Origin: Paenibacillus_AM sp052180255
GTDB lineage: Bacteria > Bacillota > Bacilli > Paenibacillales > NBRC-103111
Direction: 5' to 3'
Assembly (NCBI RefSeq): GCF_052180255.1
Contig: NZ_CP197466.1
Span: 1,116,001-1,180,000, forward strand
Length of the DNA stretch: 64,000 bases
Made by a program: the position numbers and the translations under genes. Positions within the stretch are counted from its first letter, which is position 1. Each line of letters begins with the position of its first letter. This document shows, piece by piece, positions 1 to 9,300 of this stretch. The notes beneath the pieces were generated by a model that saw only the letters and a list, made by a program, of their open reading frames with translations, ran no database searches and was not told the origin of the DNA.

Positions 1-72
1 GCTTGGCTAAACCGGCAAAAGCAGCTTTATATGCTGCATAGGTGGATGCTTGGTTCGGCATGAGGAATGCAC
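1..72 (-). pseudogene. Possible short-chain dehydrogenase fragment, running off the left edge
   Basis: Read on the minus strand, this stretch encodes PGGAFLMPNQASTYAAYK followed by AAFAGLAK. That resembles the active-site segment of short-chain dehydrogenases/reductases, with a YxxxK motif (Y-AAY-K). The same frame upstream (to the right, to about position 190) stays open but reads as low-similarity sequence with no Rossmann glycine motif, and no start codon with a ribosome binding site is seen. I therefore read it as the broken edge of a dehydrogenase gene whose C-terminal part lies outside the window. The match is short and could be chance. Confidence 0.3.
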
Positions 73-299
73 CTCCAGGAAATAAATAGATTTCTTGTCG
101 CTGTGAAATCGCTTTCTGCCTATTGTAACATGGAATCTTTTTCCATAAAAGAGTGTTTGCGGGTCTATATCGATAGCAGTATCGAAGGATGTTACACTTG
201 CAAAATGATTAAAACAAAATTGGCTCAAAACCAAAATCAGTTCTTGACGAATTAAAGTTCGGCTAAAATGGAAAAACATCTGCTAATCCTGTATTGTTG

Positions 300-1008
300 T
301 AAGTCCCCACCCACAACAAAAAAGGAATAGACAGATGCATATCCAGTATATCTAAAACGGAAATTGTAAGAGCATTACGTGACCGAGAATTTAGGAGTCA
401 GTTTGAAGGATTTGAACATCCAGCAGGTAACAACATTCAACTTTTGTCCAATGACACAAAAGTGCCTACATAATCGTTATTTGACAGAATGTTATCTACA
501 TTGTCGAGGATGCTGGTTTAAGTGGAAAAACACTCACTTTTATGCAAGTTTAAATCGCACTTTATTGAGCTAACGGGCAGACTAACGTAATGGATAAAAA
601 TGGCATATAAAGTTCTTGATATTTGACTATGTCAAGAACTTGATCCGATTCTCGAATCATGCCATAAATATTGTCCGATTGCCGATACAATATTACCTGG
701 GTCCACACTTAACATTATGCTTATTATTCCAATTTTCTTTATGGCACGTTTTTTATGTAGACTATGAATGCAATGGATACTTTGATAGGTTTTTGTTTCA
801 CATAAAGGAATTTGAGAGATAAAGTCGAAATCAATAATATTTTTCTTAGGCGGACAACCCTGTGAGGTGAACCGCTTCGCGAGGCCAGCCTTTACAGGCG
901 TTAAGGTTCTCGGGTTCGTAAATAAAAGAGACACTAGACGATATCATTTATAGGAGGAAAAGCATTGTCAAAAATATTTGAAACTATATTTAGGGAGATG
1001 AATACAGT
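300..1008. other. Intergenic stretch without a recognisable gene
   Basis: No open reading frame here has both a ribosome binding site and a recognisable product. It contains a 9-bp perfect inverted repeat (AGTTCTTGA at 611-619, TCAAGAACT at 632-640), a GC-rich self-complementary patch at 851-916 (listed separately) and a 15-codon leader frame at 965-1012 just before the RCC1 gene. The rest is AT-rich and looks like decayed sequence. Confidence 0.5.
851..916 (+). other. GC-rich, self-complementary element of unknown nature
   Basis: A GC-rich patch inside AT-rich sequence. Nested complementarity is visible: AACCC (856-860) with GGGTT (912-916), GAACC (869-873) with GGTTC (905-909), and a hairpin GCCT-ttac-AGGC (888-899). 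A competing pair, CCTGT (859-863) with ACAGG (894-898), also exists. It could be a structured RNA, a scar of a mobile repeat or a gene remnant. I do not recognise it as a known family. Confidence 0.3.
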
Positions 1009-1012
1009 ATGA
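965..1012 (+). CDS. Possible 15-residue leader peptide coupled to the RCC1 gene
   Basis: A TTG codon at 965 lies 7 bases after a strong AGGAGG (952-957) and opens a 15-codon frame that stops with TGA at 1010-1012. The stop overlaps the ATG of the next gene (1009-1011) as ATGA. This arrangement is typical of translational coupling, but the frame is short, starts with TTG and codes for nothing recognisable, so it may also be the tail of a decayed gene. Confidence 0.3.
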   Translation: MSKIFETIFREMNTV

Positions 1013-2559
1013 TTCGTAAACTATCTCTTATTACAAGATGTACTCTTCTTTTCATATTATTATTTTTCACGCTGTTTAATCGTACAATTATTACTCATGC
1101 GGAGACCTCTTCAGAGATAAGTAATACCAAGGTTGCCTGGAAAGAGATTGCTGTTGGAAGCACGATTAGTTTGGCAGTAAAGCAGGATGGGACAGTGTGG
1201 GCATGGGGGATGAATAATTACTACGGTTTATTTGGAAATGGAGAAAGCGGAGATCAGGCGGTAAATACCAAAATACCAGTCCAAGTTAAAGGTTTGAATA
1301 ACGTGATTTCTGTTGCAGTAGGAGCAGATCATGCACTTGCCTTAATGAAGGACGGAACCGTCTGGGCATGGGGATTTAATGAAGTTGGACAAATTGGGGA
1401 TGGGACCCAATCAATGTATTATTATGATAAATCTAATGAATCTAGGATTGATAATAATCGCCTGTTTCCTGTAAAAGTTAAAGGTATATCGAATGTTATT
1501 GCGATTGCAGCAAACCGATTAGGGAGTTATGCGATTAAGGAAGACGGAACGCTTTGGGCGTGGGGCAAAATACAAGAGACCTGTGAATGTGTAGAATACC
1601 AATCATCTCCTTTGGAGATTAAACGATATACGAACGTTGCAGCTATTGCATTAGGGTATGATAATCTTTTGGTATTAAAAAAGGATGGAACCGTTTGGAC
1701 AACGGAAAAATCTATAACTTTTCAAATTAAAGAGTTGAGTAACATAAAAGCTATTGCAGCAAGTTACGGAGCTAACTTCGCTTTGAAAGAGGATGGCACG
1801 GTTTGGGCATGGGGTTCCAACTCGCGTGGACAACTAGGGGATGGAACTTTTATAGATCGACAATCGCCCATACAAATACAAGGAATAAAAGATGTTGTAT
1901 CGCTATCTGCAAGTATAGCAGGACCCCTTTACTTAAAGGAAGATGGAACGGTATGGGCAAATGGTCAAAATGGTGGAGGTCAGTTAGGAATTGGCTCTTA
2001 TGAACATAGTAATGTGCCTGTTCAGGTAAAAGGACTAAAGAAAATTACGAAAATAGCTGCATCCTCGATAGGGTTTCGATCTATGGCTCTCCGTGTAGAC
2101 GGAACACTCTGGTCTTGGGGAATTAATTACGTTGGAGATGGTACAGAAGGGACCAGAACGGAGCCGGTATGGATAAAAAGCTATGATACCGAGATTCTAC
2201 AAAGCGATCCGATAACAGTAAAATTAAATGAGAAAATATTGGATTTTGAACAACCTCCAATTGAGATTAATGACCGTATTATGGTACCACTTCGCAAAAT
2301 TAGCGAGTTGATCGGAGCAGATGTGCAATGGGATCAGAATACAACCACCCTGACTATGACAAAAGGAAATAATATAATTAATCTGACAATAGGGAATGAT
2401 TTAGCATTTAAAAATGGGCAAATCATTCGACTGGATAGTCCACCTACAATAATCAACGACAAAACCTTCGTGCCTGTAAGATTCATAGGAGAATCATTCG
2501 GCGTTACGATTGATTGGGACGACAAAACAAAAACCGTTATGATAAATACTACAAAATAA
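1009..2559 (+). CDS. Secreted RCC1-repeat protein with C-terminal copper-amine-oxidase-N-like domain
   Basis: This 516-residue protein starts at an ATG preceded by AGGGAG (992-997). Residues 1-31 form a signal peptide: a basic start, a long hydrophobic core and a likely cut after THA. About seven RCC1/BNR-type repeats follow to about residue 390, each carrying the signature K-D/E-DGTVWAWG followed by a GQLGDGT-like turn, so a beta-propeller is expected. Residues about 400-516 contain two copies of the pattern I-N-D-R/K-x-x-V-P-x-R followed by G-x-x-x-x-W, which is the small beta domain called Cu_amine_oxidN1 in secreted Firmicute proteins. No catalytic site is visible; a surface binding or cell-envelope role is inferred. 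It stands alone, is read in the same direction as the peptide synthetase downstream and is separated from it by 743 bases. Confidence 0.85.
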   Translation: MIRKLSLITRCTLLFILLFFTLFNRTIITHAETSSEISNTKVAWKEIAVGSTISLAVKQDGTVWAWGMNNYYGLFGNGESGDQAVNTKIPVQVKGLNNVISVAVGADHALALMKDGTVWAWGFNEVGQIGDGTQSMYYYDKSNESRIDNNRLFPVKVKGISNVIAIAANRLGSYAIKEDGTLWAWGKIQETCECVEYQSSPLEIKRYTNVAAIALGYDNLLVLKKDGTVWTTEKSITFQIKELSNIKAIAASYGANFALKEDGTVWAWGSNSRGQLGDGTFIDRQSPIQIQGIKDVVSLSASIAGPLYLKEDGTVWANGQNGGGQLGIGSYEHSNVPVQVKGLKKITKIAASSIGFRSMALRVDGTLWSWGINYVGDGTEGTRTEPVWIKSYDTEILQSDPITVKLNEKILDFEQPPIEINDRIMVPLRKISELIGADVQWDQNTTTLTMTKGNNIINLTIGNDLAFKNGQIIRLDSPPTIINDKTFVPVRFIGESFGVTIDWDDKTKTVMINTTK

Positions 2560-3302
2560 TAAAATGATTATTCACCTATTTACTTCCAGAGGAATAAATA
2601 CCAGTAAACTAATACTTTATACACTTTAAGTTATAATTGAGCATTTCACTTCCAGTAAACTTTGAATCAAAATGAATAAGGATAAAGTGCCCTCCTTGTG
2701 GTAAATAGTAGTCACCAGAACAACTTTACACGAAGTAGAAAACACTTTGTCTCATGAAGCAATCGTTCCGCAGTTCGGAACTACCTATTGCAACCGTTTA
2801 CCATTTTACTTTTTCAAACCATTATAATTACGAACGCCCACACCAATCCCTTAACGACTGCAAGCCATTTCAGTATTATGCACATAGTATTGAAAGAGTT
2901 GCATCGTAATCTAGCAATTAAAAACGAACAGGAGGCTTAACTTATTCCTCTTGGTAGAGAGGCTCTAACATCTCTCATTATTGTTAAGCAAGGGCACACT
3001 TTTTTTCTACAATGGAACGACAATAAGTGTCAATATTATCTATAGTTGAAAGTTAAATTGACAAAATATTCGTGTATTCATACTATAAGAATAGAGCAAA
3101 CTCAGGTTCATATTGGAGGGTGGACATACGAAGGATAGGATGTGATAAACGAGTTATCGAGCCAATAACATCATGGAGCAATCGATACAAGGAAGCGAAA
3201 TATACTCGATGATTCATACTATTTTGTGCATATTTTATAGGAAAAGGCAGGAAAAAGATTGTCTGTATTTCTAAATAAAATGTCTGGGATGGTGAAACAT
3301 CA
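2560..3302. other. Long intergenic region upstream of the peptide synthetase
   Basis: These 743 bases hold no recognisable gene. Visible items are a hairpin GTTCCG-cagtt-CGGAAC (2765-2781) flanked by GCAAT/ATTGC, a 16-codon open tail ending LAIKNEQEA (about 2890-2940) that may be a gene remnant, and a clear sigma-A type promoter at 3058-3086. The last 210 bases form the leader of the synthetase transcript. I looked for T-box and common riboswitch signatures there and saw none. Confidence 0.5.
3058..3086 (+). promoter_or_regulatory. Sigma-A type promoter of the peptide synthetase gene
   Basis: TTGACA (3058-3063), a 17-base spacer, then TACTAT (3081-3086). The -35 box is perfect and the -10 box has five of six consensus bases. 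Transcription would begin near 3093, giving an untranslated leader of about 210 bases before the GTG at 3303. No other promoter of this quality is visible in the gap. Confidence 0.7.
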
Positions 3303-6300
3303 GTGAAAAAATTCTTTAGTGATAGTATTACTTTAGAAAGTTACATGGAGAGTCCTACACAGATCGACTTCTCTCCAGGAAGCGTGAATTTTACTATTGA
3401 TCCTTCGCTTACTAACAGAATGAGATCAATTGCCGAGAAAGATAAGATTTCAGTTAACACCCTTTTATTTACTGCATTTACAACTTTATTGTTTAAGTAT
3501 ACGCGTGAAGAAGAACATAAGATTGGAAATATAGTTGCAACTGAAAATAGCAGTAATCCATTCAAATATGCTTTCATTAACAATGTCATAAATGAAAATG
3601 AAACTTTTAGAAGTGCAAGCATGAATGCAGATGTTAAATTTTCTGAATTTTCTATCGCTTCCAATGAGTCGGATAATTATCACGATGTAATCTTTGATAC
3701 AGTGACTATGCTGAAGGAAATTTCTTTGTTAAAAGAACTTAAGTTTGGTATATGGATTAGATTTGGTGAAATTTCGCAAGGAATAAATGGAAGAATCGAA
3801 TTTAACACAAGTCTTTTCGAGAAAAATGAAATTAAACAAAAATGCGAACATTTTATCAATATATTAAAAAAAATAACGGAAAATCCAGAAATTAAACTGT
3901 GCGAAATAGACATGCTTTCAGATGTAGAAAAGAAGAGAATTTTAGTGGATTTCAATGAAACCAAGGCGGAATTCCCTAAAGATAAAACGATATCTGCGTT
4001 ATTTGAGGAGCAAGTTGAAAAGACACCGGATAACCTAGCAGCAGTTTATGAAGATAAGAAATTAACCTATAGAGAACTGAATGAGAAGGCCAATCGATTG
4101 GCAAGGGTGCTACGGTATAAAGGTGTAGTGCCGGACAGCATTGTAGGAGTAATGGCAGAGCCATCGATAGAAATGCTGATCGGAATAATGGCAACGTTAA
4201 AAGCGGGTGGAGGTTACCTGCCTATAGACACCAATTATCCCAAGGAAAGGATACAATATATGCTTGAAGACAGCGGAACAAGCATATTACTTACGCAAAA
4301 GGATTTACCCGAAATAGATTTTACGGGAGAAATAATCGACCTGAACAATGAAGAAGGATATTCAACGGAAGGGGGAAATTTAGAAAGTATAAATAGCCCA
4401 AATGCATTAGCTTATGTGATATATACCTCCGGGTCTACGGGAACGCCTAAGGGAGTTATGGTCGAACATACAAGCTTAGTGAATTTATGCGTTTGGCATA
4501 ACGATTATTATGAGGTAGACGAATCTGATCGAGCAGCAAAATATGCAGGAGTCGGTTTTGATGCTTCTGTGTGGGAAATATTCCCTTATCTTATATCCGG
4601 TGCTTCCATACATATCCTCAGTGACGAATTGAAACTTGATGTCAATAAGTTAAATCAGTACTTCGAGGAGAACGAAATATCAATAGGCTTCATGCCGACC
4701 CAAATTTTCGAACAATTCATAAGATTGGAAAATCATTCGTTACGGAAATTATTAACGGGAGCGGATACGCTCAGATATACAGAGAATAAGAACTATGAGA
4801 TATACAATAACTATGGCCCGACAGAGTATACGGTTGTATCGACAAGTTTTAAGATCGATCAGGAATATGAAAATATACCAATTGGAAAACCAATAAACAA
4901 CACAAAGATTTATATTGTGGATAAAAATAATAATCTTCAGCCAATAGGCGTTCCAGGAGAGATCTGTTTATCGGGCAGCGGTATTTCAAGGGGATACTTA
5001 AATAATGAAGATTTAACTAAGGAAAAATTCATAGAAAATCCTTTTGAATCCGGTACGTACATCTATAAAACAGGAGATTTAGGAAGATGGTTGAGCGATG
5101 GAAATATAGAATTTCTAGGCAGGATAGATAGTCAAGTAAAAATAAGGGGCTATCGAATCGAACTTGGAGAAATCGAAAGTCAGTTGCTGAAATATGAAGG
5201 AATAAAGCAGGCAGTTGTGCTGGATAAACAGGATGGACAAGGAAATAATTACTTATGTGCCTATATGGTATCCGAAGAAGAGATAACAGTAAGAGAGTTA
5301 AGAGAAAACCTGTCTCAAAGCTTGCCGAATTATATGATACCCACATATTTTATGCAAATCGAAAAAGTGCCTGTAACACCAAATGGCAAGATAAATAGAA
5401 GGGCACTGCCAACACCGGACAAGGAAATCGATACAGGAGTGGAATATGTCGCTCCAACAAATGAAGTAGAAGAAAAGCTTGCGAAAATATGGAGTGAAGT
5501 ATTAGAAGTAGATCGGATTGGAATCAATGATGATTTCTTCACTTTGGGTGGACATTCATTAAAGGCGATCAAAATCGCGCTCATGATCCAAAGAGAGCTA
5601 AATGCCGATCTATCTGTAGGTAAAATATTTAGCCATCCGACTGTAAGAGTGCTGGGAGAATATATAGGGAAAACGGAAGAAGCTGTCTATTCACCTATAG
5701 AAGTTGTAGAGGAAAAAGAACTTTACGAGGTATCCTCCGCTCAAAAAAGGATGTTTGCTTTACATCAGTTTTCAAAACAGGAGATCCATTATAATCTACC
5801 GTTCATCCTGCTTTTGGAAGGCGAGCTGGACAGAAATAAAGTTGAAGAGACGTTGAGTAAGCTTGTGCAAAGACATGAAGCCTTCAGAACTTCCTTTGAA
5901 TTGGAAGCTGGAGAAATTATGCAAAGAATTCACCAAACGGTTGAATGTAAGGTGGAATACGAAGAAATAAACACAGATTCAGAAGAAATGATGAAGGGTG
6001 AAGTAGAGAAATTCGTAAAACCTTTTGATTTATCAAAAGCGCCTCTTCTTAGAGTGAAGCTTATTCGACTTGCGGCAGAAAAACACTTGTTCATGTTCGA
6101 CATGCATCACATCATATCTGACGGTACTTCCATGAGTATTTTTATGGAGGAGTTCACAAAACTGTATAGAGGTGAAAGCTTAAAAGAGCTAAGCGTACAG
6201 TATAAGGATTATTCTGCCTGGGAACATAACTTGCTGAAATCCGAGGCCATGAAAAAACAGGAAATATACTGGACAGAGCTATTCCGTGATGGCGTACCGG

Positions 6301-9300
6301 TATTAGACTTGCCAATGGATGAACCAAGACCCGCTCTGCAAAGCTTTGAAGGGGAAAGTATCGGCTTTCAACTAAACAAGAGACTAACGGAAAAGCTGAA
6401 GAAAGTAGGCAAGGATAGCGGAGCAACCTTGTACATGACTTTATTGTCCGCCTACAATATCTTGCTAGCCAAATACAGTGGACAGGAAGATATAGTCGTA
6501 GGTTCGGCGACAGCAGGCAGATCCCATGATGATTTGCAGGGAGTCATGGGTATGTTTGTCAATACCTTGGCTCTAAGAAACTATCCTGAAGGAAAGAAAA
6601 GTTTTGCTGCATTTTTAGATGAGGTCAAGCAAAATGCATTGGGTGCCTATGAAAATCAGGATTATCCGTTTGATCGATTGGTGGAAGCACTAAATCTAAG
6701 AAAAGATGTAAGCAGGAATCCGTTGTTTGATACGATGCTTGTGCTGCAAAATACGGATACGAAAGAAATGGAACTTGAAAATATAAGCATAAGAGAATAT
6801 GCGTATAGAGGGAAAGTATCCAAGTTTGATATGACGTTGGAAGCAGAAGAAGTAGGAGACGAAATAAGATTTCATTTAGAATATTGTACCAAGCTATTTA
6901 AGCGGGAGACCATAGAAAGAGTCGTTCAACATTTTATCAATATCGTAAAGGTAGTAACAGAGAATCCGGAAATAAAACTATGTGACATCGATATGCTTGC
7001 AGAGGAAGAGAGACATCAGTTGCTGCATAAATTCAATGACACCTATGCAGAGTATCCAAGTGGCAAATCTGTTCATGAGTTGTTTGAGGAGCAAGTAGAA
7101 AGGACACCGGATCATATAGCCATTGTATTTGAAGATAAGGAGCTTACTTACAGGGAACTAAACAGCAAGGCGAACCAGGTTGCAAGAACGCTCCGAAATG
7201 AGGGAATCGATGAGAATAAGATCGTCGGTATTTTAATTTCCAGATCTGCTGAACTTCTCATCGGTATACTTGGCGTACTGAAGGCCGGAGGAACTTACCT
7301 GCCTATCGATACGCAATACCCATCAGATCGAATTGAATATATGCTGAAGGATAGCGGCGCAGGCATATTGTTGACACAGGAGAGCTGCCGTACGCAGACG
7401 GAAGGTTTGGGTATACAAGTAGTAGGGATAGAAAAAATAGTAGAAGCGTCCGAACAATCCGTAGAAAATTTGAATCTCAAGTATCGTCCGGATCGGCAGA
7501 TGTACCTGATCTATACCTCAGGTTCTACTGGGAATCCAAAGGGCGCCACGGTAAGAGCCGATTCTTTTACGAACCTTATGAACTGGTTTACAAGGGATTT
7601 TGAAATAAATGAAAGCGACAGCATTCTCTTAATCGCACCTGTAGGTTTTGATCTAGCGCAAAAGAATCTTTACGCGTCCCTCATCAAAGGGGGAAGGCTG
7701 ATTGTGCTTCCAGAAAAAATTTACAGCTACAAAAATGTTCTTTCACTGATGGATGAGCAAAAAGTCACGATCGTGAATTGTACGCCGAGTGCATTTCAAA
7801 TCCTTGTGGATACAACATCGGACTATCGTGAATTAAGGCATTTGAAGCGGGTATTTTTAGGCGGGGAACCCATCAATATCCCTAAATTGTTAAGCTGGAT
7901 CAATACGCCGTACTATCAGGCAGAAATCGTCAATACCTATGGCCCGACAGAGTGTACGGATATCGCGGCATACTACAGAATTCCGAATGAACAGATCAAA
8001 CATATAGAAGTAGTACCGATAGGGAAACCCATTGACAACGTAAAACTGTATATAGTCAATAAAGATGATCAGTTGCTTACCATTGGACAACCGGGTGAAC
8101 TGTGTATCGCGGGTGACAGTTTAGGAACAGGGTATCTAAACAGACCGGAGCTGACGGCAGAGAAGTTTGTTTCCAACCCGTTCGTACCGGGAACTAAAAT
8201 GTACCGAACAGGAGACTTGGCAAGATGGCTGCCTGATGGCAACGTAGAATATTTGGGAAGGATCGATCACCAGGTAAAGATACGGGGCTTCAGGATCGAA
8301 CTGGGAGAGATAGAAAGCCAGCTGCTTTGTTATCCAAATGTCATGGAAGCAGTCGTCGTAGCAAGAGGGGAAGGCGGCAGCAAGTACCTCTGTGCATACA
8401 TTGTAGGAAATAAAGAACTAACGGTAGGCGAGCTAAGAGTATATTTATCGAAGGTATTACCGGATTACATGATTCCATCCTATTTTGTACAATTGGACAA
8501 ATTTCCGTTGACACCAAACGGTAAGGTTGACAGGAAGGCGTTGCCCGAACCTGATGGAAGTATGGAAACAGGAACAGAATACGAAGCACCAAGAAACGAA
8601 ACAGAAGAAAAATTGGTGGAAATATGGCAGGAAGTACTTCATGTAGATGTAGTAGGAATAAATGATAACTTCTTTATCTTGGGGGGTCATTCTCTAAAGG
8701 CCATAAAAATGGCAGCCATTGTACAAAGAGACTTACTTGCTGAAATATCCGTAGATGAAATATTTAAAAACCCAACGGTAAGGCAATTGGCAGAGTATGT
8801 AGGGAATACCAAGCAAGCTGAATATTCATCGATCGAAGCTGTAGAAGAAAGGGAACGGTATGAGGTTTCCTCGGCACAAAAGAGATTGTTTGCTTTAAAT
8901 CAGTTCGCGAAGGAAGAAATCAGTTACAATATCCCGTATGTGTTCGTTTTCGAAGGAAAATTGGATCGAGAGAAGTTATCGGAAAGCTTTTCTAGGCTTG
9001 TGCAAAGACATGAAGTCTTCAGAACTTGCTTTGAATTGGAAGATGGAGAAATCAAGCAGAAAATTTATGGAACGATTGCATTTAGCATGGAATACGAAGA
9101 GAGGAATACAGACTCTGAAGAGATGATCATCTCTGAGGCGGGAAAATTCGTAAAACCCTTTGATTTAGAAAAATCGCCGCTGCTAAGGGTGAAGCTAATT
9201 CGGCTTGCAGCAGAGAAGCATGTTGTTATGATGGATATGCATCACATTATATCCGACGGTACTTCCATGGGTATTATTTTGGAGGAACTCGCGAAGCTGT

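Noticed and set aside
632..934. 100-residue minus-strand frame in the left intergenic region
   Set aside because: It has no ribosome binding site and no recognisable product, and crosses the self-complementary patch; read as chance.
3093..3302. T-box or other known riboswitch in the synthetase leader
   Set aside because: There is no T-box core (GGGTGG-ACCGCG type) and no terminator hairpin; the GGGTGGAC near 3118 is a partial resemblance only.
7000..8600. Assignment of the second A domain to Asn, Asp or Lys
   Set aside because: The pocket DLKNFGTDIK shares only scattered residues with the codes I remember for these, so no substrate is claimed.
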